DNA of 64,000 nucleotides from an uncultured Pelagibacteraceae bacterium (GCA_902577285.1 CACGYL010000001.1:1-64000), one strand, 5' to 3'. Counted from the first letter of the stretch, positions 10,877 to 20,887 are shown. Numbers and translations are program-made. The notes: generated by a model not told the origin, from the sequence alone.

Positions 10877-11739
10877 TAATTTACCTCCTCTTTCTTTTTA
10901 TATAATATCATTACGACACCAAATATTATTACTACTCCTCCAATAAATAATTCACTTGTTGGTTTCTCGCCTAATAAAAATATTGCTGCAAGCAATCCAG
11001 TCGGTGGTATACCCATAGTTACTATAGGTAACACTTTATATAACGGATTATTTTTTAGAACATAATAAAAGCATCCATAAGTTACAGGTTGCATAATAAA
11101 TCCTATGTAAAATGCTATTAACCAATGATTAAACTTAGCAGTTGATAAATATGATATGGTATCACCTTCAATTACTGCAGAAATTAAAATTAAAGTGGGT
11201 CCAGAAAATAATGCAAGCCATGCAACTAATGCTAAAGGATTAATTTCTTTACTCAAAGGTTTAACAATTACTTGACCAAGTGCCCATATTGCTGAACCTA
11301 GAATAGTAAGAGCGATTCCAAATATTTTTCCATCTAAATTAGGTGAGCCAGTTAAAATGTAAACTCCAATAAAGGCAACTCCTATCCCAATCAAAGCTCT
11401 TAAGGTTGGCTTCTCTTTCAACATGAAAAAAGCAAATATTACTCCAAATGGAACTTCTGTTTGTACTAATAATACTGCCGCTGATGCATCTATAAAATTT
11501 AAACCAGTATAGGTAATACTGTATTGCAATGTGTTTGCTATAAACGAAGCAAAAAAGATTTTTTTTAAGAAACCTTTTGGAATAGGAAACCACCAAATTA
11601 AAATAGAAGCAGCAAAAATAAATCTTAATCCCATTAGAAGTATTGGAGGAAAAGACTCAAAAGCAGGTTTCGCAATTACAAAACCAAAACCTAAAAAGAT
11701 AGGAACAAGTGATGCAACTAGAGTATCTTTAAAATTCAT
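10876..11739 (-). CDS. EamA/DMT-family transporter
   Basis: 287 aa, multi-TM EamA pattern. Confidence 0.85.
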   Translation of the reverse strand: MNFKDTLVASLVPIFLGFGFVIAKPAFESFPPILLMGLRFIFAASILIWWFPIPKGFLKKIFFASFIANTLQYSITYTGLNFIDASAAVLLVQTEVPFGVIFAFFMLKEKPTLRALIGIGVAFIGVYILTGSPNLDGKIFGIALTILGSAIWALGQVIVKPLSKEINPLALVAWLALFSGPTLILISAVIEGDTISYLSTAKFNHWLIAFYIGFIMQPVTYGCFYYVLKNNPLYKVLPIVTMGIPPTGLLAAIFLLGEKPTSELFIGGVVIIFGVVMILYKKKEEVN

Positions 11740-11799
11740 TCAATTCATTTAATATTAATGATTATTCTAGAACTTATGATATATTCACTTTTTTAAAAT

Positions 11800-12540
11800 A
11801 TGAATTCAACAAAAATAGAACCAAAATATATAAGTAAATCAAATCCACGAGTTGGCCTTATTGCTCTTGCAAGTGATTTTATGATTGAGAGAGATTTTAT
11901 TAATGTAATAAAGGATAGAGAAATTGATTTTTTTGTTAATAGAATAGAGTGTTATAATCCTTTAACCAAAGAAAATCTGATTAAAATGTCAGATAAAGTA
12001 ACCGATGTTGCAAAAGATATTCTTCCAGACCAAGATATAGACTGTGTTGTCTATGGATGCACTTCAGGAACAATAGCTGCAGGATACAATTCAATAGAAC
12101 AAAAGGTAAAAGCAGCAAAACCAATGGCTGAGGTTACAACACCAAGCACCGCTGCTATAAAAGCTTTAAATAAATTAAATATACGCAAGCTTTGTTTATT
12201 TACTCCATACAGCAAAAAACTAAATGATGATGTTATAGAATATTTTAAATCTGAAGGATTTGAAATAACCTCAAATTCTTATTTTGATATAGAGTCAGAC
12301 TACGATATTGGTAAAGTAGATCAAAATTATTTGTATGATGTGTTGTCTAAAATAGATTTAAATGGCGCGGAAGCATTATTTGTATCTTGCACAGCTTTAC
12401 CTGTACTTCCAATAATTGATAAACTTGAAAAAAAATTAAATTCAATTGTTTTATCAAGTAACCAGGCTTTAATCTGGGATACACTTGTTAAAATAAATAA
12501 AGATAATCAAGTTGAGGGTTTTGGAAAATTATTCAGATAG
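11800..12540 (+). CDS. Asp/Glu racemase superfamily (maleate isomerase/arylmalonate decarboxylase/EutA-like)
   Basis: Two catalytic-Cys motifs, VVYGCTSGTIAAG and VSCTALPVLPIID. Confidence 0.8.
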   Translation: MNSTKIEPKYISKSNPRVGLIALASDFMIERDFINVIKDREIDFFVNRIECYNPLTKENLIKMSDKVTDVAKDILPDQDIDCVVYGCTSGTIAAGYNSIEQKVKAAKPMAEVTTPSTAAIKALNKLNIRKLCLFTPYSKKLNDDVIEYFKSEGFEITSNSYFDIESDYDIGKVDQNYLYDVLSKIDLNGAEALFVSCTALPVLPIIDKLEKKLNSIVLSSNQALIWDTLVKINKDNQVEGFGKLFR

Positions 12541-12546
12541 AAAATA

Positions 12547-13716
12547 ATGTCATTTAGTGAAGAGGAATATCAAAAAAGATTAAAAAAAGTAAAGTCAATG
12601 ATGGAAAAAAAAGGCATTGAACTTTTAATTTCTCACGACACTAATAATATGAACTATTTGACTGGTTATGATGCTTGGTCTTTTTATTATGCTCAATGTG
12701 CAATTGTTCATATAAATGCAGATGAACCTCTTTGCTTTGTAAGAGCACAAGATGCTGGAGGCGCTTATATAAAAACTTATCTTAAAGATGAAAACATAAT
12801 TGTGTATGATGAAAATTATATTCACACATGGCCAAAACATCCCTACGATTATTTAGTAAAAATAATTAAAGACAGAAAATGGGATAAACTTTCGATTGGT
12901 GTTGAAATGGATGCCCATTACTTCACAGCTTTCTGCTATGAAAAGATAAAACAAGGTTTACCAAACGCAAAAATTAAAGATTCAGAACGTTTAGTCAACT
13001 GGGCGAGATTTGCAAAATCTGATGCAGAAATAAAATATATGAAAAATGCTGCATTGATTTCAGAAAAAGGGATGAAAACTGCAATGGAAGTAATTAAACC
13101 TGGTGTAAGGCAATGCGATGCTGTTGGAGAGATACAAAAAACTTTATTTTATGGAACACCAGAGTTTGGAGGAGAATATTCGAGTATTGCAACACTTCTT
13201 CCAACAGGAAAGGGAACTTCAGCTTCACATTTAACTGCTACTCAAGATAAGTTTGTAGAGGGGGAAGCAACAATTGTAGAGTTATCTGGAGTTTACAAAA
13301 GATATCATGCTCCAATGGCAAGAACTGTTTTGTTAGGAAAACCCAATCAACTAAAAATTGATACGATGAAAAAGACTATTGAAGCTCTAGAAGCTGGAAT
13401 TAAAGTAACAAAAGCTGGAAATACTGCAAATGATGTTGCCCAAGCATTTTGGGGAGTTTTAGACAAATATGGAATAGAGAAAAAGTCCAGAACAGGTTAC
13501 TCAATTGGTATTGGTTACCCACCTGATTGGGGTGAACATACTTTGAATATATATAAAGATGAAATGACAGAATTAGTTCCAAATTCTTGTTTTCATATGA
13601 TAGCTGTAATGCAATTTGGTGATTGGGGAGTTGAAGCATCAGAATCTATAAGAGTTACTAACAATGGATGTGAATTATTTTGTAATTATCCAAAAGAGTT
13701 ACATATTAAGAGTTAA
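12547..13716 (+). CDS. M24-family peptidase-like hydrolase, DoeA (ectoine hydrolase)-like
   Basis: NMNYLTGYDAWSFYYAQ N-terminal signature and pita-bread C-terminal domain. Confidence 0.75.
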   Translation: MSFSEEEYQKRLKKVKSMMEKKGIELLISHDTNNMNYLTGYDAWSFYYAQCAIVHINADEPLCFVRAQDAGGAYIKTYLKDENIIVYDENYIHTWPKHPYDYLVKIIKDRKWDKLSIGVEMDAHYFTAFCYEKIKQGLPNAKIKDSERLVNWARFAKSDAEIKYMKNAALISEKGMKTAMEVIKPGVRQCDAVGEIQKTLFYGTPEFGGEYSSIATLLPTGKGTSASHLTATQDKFVEGEATIVELSGVYKRYHAPMARTVLLGKPNQLKIDTMKKTIEALEAGIKVTKAGNTANDVAQAFWGVLDKYGIEKKSRTGYSIGIGYPPDWGEHTLNIYKDEMTELVPNSCFHMIAVMQFGDWGVEASESIRVTNNGCELFCNYPKELHIKS

Positions 13717-13761
13717 TTAACTGTTGCAAATAACATAACTAAATGTTTTAAAAACTATCTT

Positions 13762-14847
13762 ATGTCAAAAAAAGCTGATTTCGTAAAATTTGATAAAGTA
13801 GACAAAAGTTACGACGGTAAAGTGTTAGTAGTAAAAGATCTGAACTTAGATATTGAAGAAGGCGAATTTGTAACAATGCTTGGACCTTCTGGTTCAGGAA
13901 AAACCACATGTCTAATGATGCTTGCTGGTTTTGAAACTCCAACTAATGGAGAAATATTTTTAGATAACAATCCAATTTCAAATATTCCACCACATAAAAG
14001 AGGGATCGGAATGGTTTTTCAAAATTATGCTTTATTTCCTCACATGACAGTCTTTGAAAATTTAGCATTTCCGTTAAAGGTTAGAAAGATGTCTCAAGAG
14101 GATATAGAGAAAAAAGTCGACAAAGCTTTATCAATGGTCTCACTGGGTGGATTTGCAAACAGAATGCCAGGTCAACTGTCAGGTGGTCAACAACAAAGAG
14201 TAGCAGTTGCAAGAGCATTAGTTTTTGATCCTGCAGTGGTATTAATGGATGAACCTTTAGGCGCCTTAGATAAAAATTTAAGAGAAAGTATGCAATACGA
14301 AATTAAACACATTCACGAAAGTATTGGTGTTACAGTTGTTTATGTAACTCATGATCAAGGTGAGGCTTTAACAATGTCAAATAGGATTGCGGTATTTAAT
14401 GATGGCAAAGTTCAACAACTATCAAGCCCTGATAAGTTATATGAGGAACCAGTTAACTCTTTTGTTGCAGAATTTATTGGAGAAAATAATACTTTTGGTG
14501 GAGAAGTTTCGGAAATTTCAAATGGAACATGTAAAGTGAAATTAGAAAAGGGTGAAATAATTGCCAATCCAATTTCTGTTAAATCTGTTGGAGAAAAAAC
14601 TACAGTATCAATTAGACCAGAACGAGCTTTGATAAACCCTAAAGATAAAATGGATAATAATCAAAAAGGAAAAATCGAAGAGGTGATTTATCATGGGGAT
14701 CATACTAGAGTTAGATTAAATTTACTTGGTAATTCAGAATTTATATTGAAAGTTCCAAATAGTTCTCAAAATTTAGATATAAAACTTGGTAATGAAATTA
14801 ATATTGGCTGGAATAGTCATGACGCTAGAGCTTTAGACCCAAAATAA
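13762..14847 (+). CDS. Polyamine-type ABC transporter ATP-binding protein (PotA-like)
   Basis: GPSGSGKTT, LSGGQQQRVAVARAL, DEPLGALD; TOBE-like C-terminus. Confidence 0.93.
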   Translation: MSKKADFVKFDKVDKSYDGKVLVVKDLNLDIEEGEFVTMLGPSGSGKTTCLMMLAGFETPTNGEIFLDNNPISNIPPHKRGIGMVFQNYALFPHMTVFENLAFPLKVRKMSQEDIEKKVDKALSMVSLGGFANRMPGQLSGGQQQRVAVARALVFDPAVVLMDEPLGALDKNLRESMQYEIKHIHESIGVTVVYVTHDQGEALTMSNRIAVFNDGKVQQLSSPDKLYEEPVNSFVAEFIGENNTFGGEVSEISNGTCKVKLEKGEIIANPISVKSVGEKTTVSIRPERALINPKDKMDNNQKGKIEEVIYHGDHTRVRLNLLGNSEFILKVPNSSQNLDIKLGNEINIGWNSHDARALDPK

Positions 14848-14945
14848 CCTAAATTATTAGATTTTCGCCAAAATCACCTGTTGACTCTTATATTCTATGT
14901 TGCTGTACTCGTTTTTTATAAAAAAAACGTTTAAACGGAGGATAA

Positions 14946-16064
14946 ATGAAAAAATTAAGTAAATTATTACTTGCTTTAACATTTGCAGTTTCTGTATCTA
15001 CATCCGCTTTTGCAGTAGTTGTTGCATCATGGGGTGGAGCATACACAGAAAGTCAAAAGTTAGGATATGGTGATCCAACATCGAAGGCATTAGGTATACC
15101 AATCGAGTGGGTTGACTATTCAGGCGGACTTTCAGAAATTAAAGCTCAAATAGAAGCAGGAGCAATCACATGGGATATTATAGACGTATTCGCTTACGAT
15201 ACTATTAATGGTTGTGATGAAGGAATTTTTGTTGAATTTGATTTTGACAAAGACTTTCCACCAGCACCAGATGGTACGCCTGCAAGTGAAGACTTCTTCA
15301 CTGATATGCCAAGTAAATGTGCGGTAGGAAATATTTTATATTCTTGGAACTATGCTTACAACAGTGATTTGTTAAAAAGCACTCCAACGACTTTAAAAGA
15401 TTTCTTTAACACAAAAAGATTTCCAGGAAAAAGAGCTATTTACAAAAGTGCATTAACTAACTTAGAGATTGCATTAGCAGCAGATGGCGTAAAAATGGGT
15501 AAAGGTGGAGAATTTATCTACAAAAAATTAGAAGAGCCAGGATATGTTGACAGAGCAATGAATAAAATCAAAGCACTATGTGAGGATCCAAATGGCGGAT
15601 GTGTATTTTGGTCAGCTGGAGCTCAACCACCAGAATTATTAATGAGTGGTGAAGTTGTAATGGCAACTGGTTGGAATGGTAGATTTTTCAATGCAGCTGT
15701 TGGAGAAGGTGCTCCAATAGTTCAAGTTTGGGACGGACAAGGTCTTGACTATGAATATTTTGCATTAGTTAAAGGTGGACCAAACCAAGAAGATGCTATG
15801 AAGGCTTTAGCAATGATGACAAGTACTGAGATGTTAGCAGGAAGTGCAAAATACATTGCATATGCACCATGGAGAAAATCATCAATTGCAGTTATGGAAG
15901 CAGGCGAGCCTTGGTATAAAGATGGAAAAACTAATATGGTTCCACATATGCCAACAGCACCAGCTAACCTTAAAAGATACTTCTTAGTAGACGCTGAGTA
16001 CTGGGCTGATAACGGTACAGAGCTTGGTGAAAAATGGGAAGCTATGAAAGCTAGCATTAAATAA
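14946..16064 (+). CDS. Extracellular solute-binding protein (PotD/PotF-like)
   Basis: Signal peptide MKKLSKLLLALTFAVSVSTSAFA; ...VASWGGAYTES; strong SD cggagg. Confidence 0.9.
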   Translation: MKKLSKLLLALTFAVSVSTSAFAVVVASWGGAYTESQKLGYGDPTSKALGIPIEWVDYSGGLSEIKAQIEAGAITWDIIDVFAYDTINGCDEGIFVEFDFDKDFPPAPDGTPASEDFFTDMPSKCAVGNILYSWNYAYNSDLLKSTPTTLKDFFNTKRFPGKRAIYKSALTNLEIALAADGVKMGKGGEFIYKKLEEPGYVDRAMNKIKALCEDPNGGCVFWSAGAQPPELLMSGEVVMATGWNGRFFNAAVGEGAPIVQVWDGQGLDYEYFALVKGGPNQEDAMKALAMMTSTEMLAGSAKYIAYAPWRKSSIAVMEAGEPWYKDGKTNMVPHMPTAPANLKRYFLVDAEYWADNGTELGEKWEAMKASIK

Positions 16065-16099
16065 TTAAAGTTTTAATCACTTTAATTTTATATTATATT

Positions 16100-16130
16100 A
16101 AGGGCGGTCGCATTGACCGCCCTTTTTTTT
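16100..16130 (+). terminator. Rho-independent-type terminator/attenuator between SBP and permease genes
   Basis: AAGGGCGGTC-GCATT-GACCGCCCTT stem followed by a T8 tract. Confidence 0.88.
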
Positions 16131-17384
16131 ATGAGCTCAGAAACAGGAAAAATTTTAACAACAGATGGAATTCCTTTAGAGGAAAGTCTAAAACAGGCAG
16201 AAAAAAAAAATAAAATTAAGGCTTTTCTATTAGTTGCACCGTTATTATTATTTTTGATTATTACATACATGATTCCTATTGGTGATATGTTTTCAAGAAG
16301 CATAGACGATAAGATGGTTACTAATATGCTTCCCAAAACTTATAAAGCAATGGAGAATTGGGATGGAAAAGAATTACCCCCAGAGGAAGTTTTTGAAGCG
16401 TTTTACCTAGACTATAAAATTCTTGTTAAAAATAAAACCGCAGGGAAATTACAGACACAGCTAAACTATGAAAAAAATGGTTTTAAGAGCGTTTTAAAAA
16501 AACTTGCTAGAAAACAAAAGAAATTTGAGGAGGGAAATTACAAAGAACAAATAATGAAAGTTCATAAAAGATGGAGAAATGTTGAATATTGGAGAGCAAT
16601 TAAAAGAAGAGCTCCATCTTATACATATTCAAAATACCTTAAAGGTGTAGACATGTACTCTAATGAAGATGGAAAAATTGTTCAAGTTTCTGAGGATAGA
16701 AGAATTCATAGAATATTATGGATAAGAACAGTGGAGGTAGCTTTTTTTGTTACTTTATTTTGTTTTTTGATGGCTTACCCAATTGCACATTTATTGGCAA
16801 CTCTACCAATGAAATATAGTAATTTGCTGATGATCTGCGTCCTTCTTCCTTTCTGGACATCTTTACTAGTAAGAACTGCAAGTTGGATGATTTTGTTACA
16901 GCAACAAGGAATTGTGAATGATTTCTTTGTTTGGACAGGTCTTGTTGCAGACGATAACAGACCTGAGATGATGTACAATAAAACTGGAACTTACGTAGCA
17001 ATGACCCAAATACTTTTACCTTTTATGGTTTTGCCTTTGTATAGTGTCATGAAAACGATCTCTCCAAGTCTTATGAGGGCTGGTAAGTCTTTAGGCGCAA
17101 CTCCAGCGGTTGCATTTTTTAAAGTTTATTTTCCACTTACAATTCCAGGAATAGGTGCAGGTTGCCTATTAGTATTTATTTTAGCAATTGGATATTATAT
17201 TACGCCAGCACTTGTTGGAGGTGCATCTGGAACACTTATTAGTAATCAGATAGCATATCATATGAAAAGTACTTTAGATTGGAGTTTTGCATCTGCAATG
17301 GGCCTGATGCTTTTAACGGGTGTGTTAGCAATATATTGGATTTATAATAAACTTGTTGGAGTTGATAACATCAAATTAGGTTAA
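16131..17384 (+). CDS. ABC transporter permease (PotB-like) with large extracytoplasmic insertion
   Basis: The ORF track starts at a TTG (16113) inside the terminator hairpin; the likely start is ATG 16131 (MSSETGKIL). TM helices and permease EAA-like region (SLGATPAVAFFKVYFPLTIPGI). Confidence 0.88.
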   Translation: MSSETGKILTTDGIPLEESLKQAEKKNKIKAFLLVAPLLLFLIITYMIPIGDMFSRSIDDKMVTNMLPKTYKAMENWDGKELPPEEVFEAFYLDYKILVKNKTAGKLQTQLNYEKNGFKSVLKKLARKQKKFEEGNYKEQIMKVHKRWRNVEYWRAIKRRAPSYTYSKYLKGVDMYSNEDGKIVQVSEDRRIHRILWIRTVEVAFFVTLFCFLMAYPIAHLLATLPMKYSNLLMICVLLPFWTSLLVRTASWMILLQQQGIVNDFFVWTGLVADDNRPEMMYNKTGTYVAMTQILLPFMVLPLYSVMKTISPSLMRAGKSLGATPAVAFFKVYFPLTIPGIGAGCLLVFILAIGYYITPALVGGASGTLISNQIAYHMKSTLDWSFASAMGLMLLTGVLAIYWIYNKLVGVDNIKLG

Positions 17385-17386
17385 TT

Positions 17387-18241
17387 ATGGCATTACCAAA
17401 ATATACAGAACCACATTATAGAATTTGGCATTACTTTTATTTATTAATTTGTGGTTGTGTCTTTTTCTTTTTGATAGCTCCTTTATTTGTAATTTTTCCA
17501 TTATCTTTCAATGCAGAAGAGTTTTTGGTTTTTTCTGATGGAATGAAAAGATTGGATCCTGATGCATTCTCATTGAGATGGTATAAGGATATGATTTATG
17601 GAACAAAAAATCCATGGGGTTTAGCTGCAAGAAATAGTTTTATAATTGCAATCTTTGCAACATTGGGATCAATTATTTTAGGTACTCTTGCCGCATTAGG
17701 TTTAAGCAGCAGACATATGCCTTACAAAGGTTTGATAATGGCAATTTTAATTTCACCAATGATAGTTCCGCTAATTATTTCTGGAGTAGCGATTTTCTTT
17801 TTTATGGCAAAGGTAGGTTTGGCAGCTACTCATTTAGGTATTATACTGGCACACATTATTCTTGGAACACCTTTTGTAGTAATAACTGTAACTGCAACAC
17901 TTTCAGGTTTTGATCATAGCATTACACGTGCGGCCTCAAGTCTTGGAAGTAATCCATATAATACATTTATGAAAATTACTTTACCTTTGATATTACCCGG
18001 AGTTATTTCTGGTGGTCTTTTTGCTTTTGTGACCTCTTTTGATGAGGTCGTCGTTGTATTATTCTTGGCTGGCTTAGATAATACTACAATACCAATTCAA
18101 ATGTGGACTGGACTAAGAGAGCAATTAAGTCCGACGATTTTAGCTGTAGCAACCTGTTTGATTATATTATCAGTATTGATTCTGTTAACCGCTGAACTTT
18201 TAAGAAGAAGATCTGAAAGATTAAGAGGAATTAATAGATAG
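17387..18241 (+). CDS. ABC transporter permease (PotC-like)
   Basis: 284 aa; ASSLGSNPYNTFMKITLPLILPGV EAA motif. Confidence 0.9.
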   Translation: MALPKYTEPHYRIWHYFYLLICGCVFFFLIAPLFVIFPLSFNAEEFLVFSDGMKRLDPDAFSLRWYKDMIYGTKNPWGLAARNSFIIAIFATLGSIILGTLAALGLSSRHMPYKGLIMAILISPMIVPLIISGVAIFFFMAKVGLAATHLGIILAHIILGTPFVVITVTATLSGFDHSITRAASSLGSNPYNTFMKITLPLILPGVISGGLFAFVTSFDEVVVVLFLAGLDNTTIPIQMWTGLREQLSPTILAVATCLIILSVLILLTAELLRRRSERLRGINR

Positions 18242-18242
18242 T

Positions 18243-19367
18243 TTAATCTACAGTCTCAATTACTGTAGCTATTCCCATTCCCAAACCAATACACTGAGTA
18301 GATAGAGCATATTTTTTATTTTCTCTTTTTAATAAATCAGCTGCTTTACCAGTAATTCTTGCACCTGTTGCACCAAGTGGATGGCCAAGAGCAAGAGCTC
18401 CACCATCTAAATTAACTTTATCTTTATCTATACCTAAATCTTTAATACACGCTAATGACTGAGAGGCAAAAGCTTCATTCAATTCAACAATATCAATTTG
18501 GTCAGCTGACAAGTTGGCCCTCTTTAAAGCTTTTTTTGAAGCGCCAATTGGACCAAGGCCCATGTAATCAGGGTCACAGCCCTCGACAGCAGTAGAGATT
18601 ATTCTTCCCAAAATATTTAAATTATTTTCTTTTGCATAATTTTCCTCACAAATTAAAGTTGCCGCAGCACCATCTGTTAAAGGTGATGAAGTTGCAGCTG
18701 TAACTGTTCCATTTTCATCAAAAGCAAGTTTTAATCCATCTAATTTTTCCATTGTACTATTTGGTCTAATGTTTCCATCTGTATCACAATCACCAATTGA
18801 TACTATTTCATTCTTAAAATTCCCTTTGGTCTGAGCTTCGTGTGCTTTTTGATGACTTGATATAGCAAACTCCTGTTGTTCAATTCTTGAAATGTTATAC
18901 TTTTTAGCAACATTTTCTGCAGTTGTTCCCATTGAAAAATAAACATGTGGATTATCTGTTTTACTTTCAGGGTAGGGGATTGGTTCAAAACCAGTATTTA
19001 CTCTTGTCATACTTTCTACTCCCCCACAGACAAATACTTTTCCAGCACCTAATGAAATTTTACCAGCTGCGATATGAATAGCTTCCATTGATGAACCACA
19101 CCATCTATCCACTGTCATACCAGAGGTTTTAACATTCATCCCACTTAGAAAAGTAGTTAACTTTCCAATATTAAAACTTTGTTCTCCTGTTTGAAATGCA
19201 CAACCAACTACAATGTCCTCAATGTCATCTTTTTTAACATTTGATTTTGATACTAAATCTTTAATTACTTCTGCTAATAGATTAACTGGTTTTGAGTCAA
19301 TTAAAGCTCCCTTTCTTGCCATAGTAAAAGGTGATCTTGAAAATCCTGCTATTACTGGTTTAAACAT
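18243..19367 (-). CDS. Thiolase / acetyl-CoA acyltransferase
   Basis: DRWCGSSMEA, NLDGGALALGHPLGATGAR, CIGLGMG motifs. Confidence 0.93.
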   Translation of the reverse strand: MFKPVIAGFSRSPFTMARKGALIDSKPVNLLAEVIKDLVSKSNVKKDDIEDIVVGCAFQTGEQSFNIGKLTTFLSGMNVKTSGMTVDRWCGSSMEAIHIAAGKISLGAGKVFVCGGVESMTRVNTGFEPIPYPESKTDNPHVYFSMGTTAENVAKKYNISRIEQQEFAISSHQKAHEAQTKGNFKNEIVSIGDCDTDGNIRPNSTMEKLDGLKLAFDENGTVTAATSSPLTDGAAATLICEENYAKENNLNILGRIISTAVEGCDPDYMGLGPIGASKKALKRANLSADQIDIVELNEAFASQSLACIKDLGIDKDKVNLDGGALALGHPLGATGARITGKAADLLKRENKKYALSTQCIGLGMGIATVIETVD

Positions 19368-19382
19368 AATTTAAGTATAAGG

Positions 19383-20549
19383 TTAATCAGGAAATGGTAA
19401 AGAAGTTATAATGCCTTTTCTATTTTTTCCATTAAAAGTGTTTATAAAAACTTCATTCCCTATATCCCAAAAATCTCTACTTATCATTGATAAACCTATA
19501 TTTTTCTTTATTCTCGGAGAATAAATTCCTGAAGCAATTTGACCAATTTTTTTATTGTTTTTTGAGTATACCGGCAAAGGAACTCCTGTTGGTTTGCAGG
19601 GATCGCCATCAAAAATTATTCCTCTCATCTGTTGTGTTATTCCTTCAGATTGAATCTTTCTCAAAGCATCTTTTCCAATAAAATCATGATCATCTTCTTG
19701 TTTACAATATTTCTCAAGATTGCATTCCAATGGGTTATTTTCTCTGGTGAAATCATTACCATAGGACATAAGTCCTGCCTCAATTCTATCAATTAAGTTT
19801 GGACATCCAGGAGATATATTAAATTTTTGACCATGATCCCAAATAATATTCCAAAGCTTTTCACCAAGTTCAATTTCATTAAAATGAGTTTCAAATCCTT
19901 TAAAATAAATTTCAAAACCATCTTGCTTACTATATCCAGACCTTGCGATTATTTGTTTTGTGCCCAAAAAGTCAAAAACTTTAAAATTGAAAAATTTTAA
20001 TTTTTTTATGTCTTCACCAAATATTGAAATCAGTAGGTCTTCAGATTTAGGACCTTGAATAGCTAATGGATAAACATCTGGTTCTACTATTTCAACATTA
20101 TATCCAGAACCTAATGCAATTCCTTTTGCCCAAAGCAGAATATCTGAGTCAGCTATTGAAATCCAAAACATGTCATCATCTAGTTTTAGTAAAACTGGAT
20201 CATTAATCATTCCTGCAGTCTCATCTATTATTGGGATATAAAAACATTTTCCAGTTTCCATTTTTTTTATAGAGCGAGGTGTCATTTTTTGCACAAGCTT
20301 TGCTGAGTCAGGACCTGTAATTTGTACTTGTCTTTGACAAGATACATCCCAAACTTGAACCTGCTCTCTTAAATGCCAGTAATCTTCCTCAACTGTATTT
20401 TTAAATCCTTTCGGTAACAACATGTGGTTTACAACAGTAAAATCTGATACACCAAGTTCTTCAACCTTGTTTGTAAATGGAGTACGTCTTATACGTCTTG
20501 ACATATTTAATTTAATATTTTTTTTATTTATTAAATTTTCTCTACTCAT
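19383..20549 (-). CDS. GcvT/aminomethyltransferase-family protein, DmdA (DMSP demethylase)-like
   Basis: RRTPFTNKVEELGVSDFTVVNHMLLPKGF...QVWDVSCQRQVQITGPDSAKLVQKMTPR resembles Pelagibacter DmdA from memory. Confidence 0.75.
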   Translation of the reverse strand: MSRENLINKKNIKLNMSRRIRRTPFTNKVEELGVSDFTVVNHMLLPKGFKNTVEEDYWHLREQVQVWDVSCQRQVQITGPDSAKLVQKMTPRSIKKMETGKCFYIPIIDETAGMINDPVLLKLDDDMFWISIADSDILLWAKGIALGSGYNVEIVEPDVYPLAIQGPKSEDLLISIFGEDIKKLKFFNFKVFDFLGTKQIIARSGYSKQDGFEIYFKGFETHFNEIELGEKLWNIIWDHGQKFNISPGCPNLIDRIEAGLMSYGNDFTRENNPLECNLEKYCKQEDDHDFIGKDALRKIQSEGITQQMRGIIFDGDPCKPTGVPLPVYSKNNKKIGQIASGIYSPRIKKNIGLSMISRDFWDIGNEVFINTFNGKNRKGIITSLPFPD

Positions 20550-20550
20550 T

Positions 20551-20886
20551 TTATTTTGACCACCATACAGTGTAGCTGTTTTTTGAAATTATGATTGGTA
20601 TATGATATTTTTTATTATTATCTTCCATTTTAAATTTAATATTTATTTCAGAAATAATTCTTTTCTCAGAAAAATAACCCCCAATTTTGCAAATCATTTC
20701 ATATTCACACTTGGTATCATCATCACTTAGATCAAACTCTTTATGTATTCTACCTCCATCATCAGATTTAGTTTCAAAAAAAATTTCTTTATCTCCATTT
20801 TTTTTTATTTGATAAATTATTACATCGATATCTCCAGCATGAGATCCATTTGTGGCGTCTAATAAGTGTGATGAAAATATTGCCAT
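20551..20886 (-). CDS. Transthyretin/HIUase-like protein
   Basis: SSHLLDATNGSHAGDIDV N-terminus, DDGGR, YHIPIIISKNSYT C-terminal strand; lacks terminal YRGS. Confidence 0.7.
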   Translation of the reverse strand: MAIFSSHLLDATNGSHAGDIDVIIYQIKKNGDKEIFFETKSDDGGRIHKEFDLSDDDTKCEYEMICKIGGYFSEKRIISEINIKFKMEDNNKKYHIPIIISKNSYTVWWSK

Positions 20887-20887
20887 T

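Noticed and set aside
16113-16130. TTG start for the PotB-like permease in the ORF track
   Set aside because: Lies in the terminator hairpin/U-tract; ATG 16131 is more plausible.
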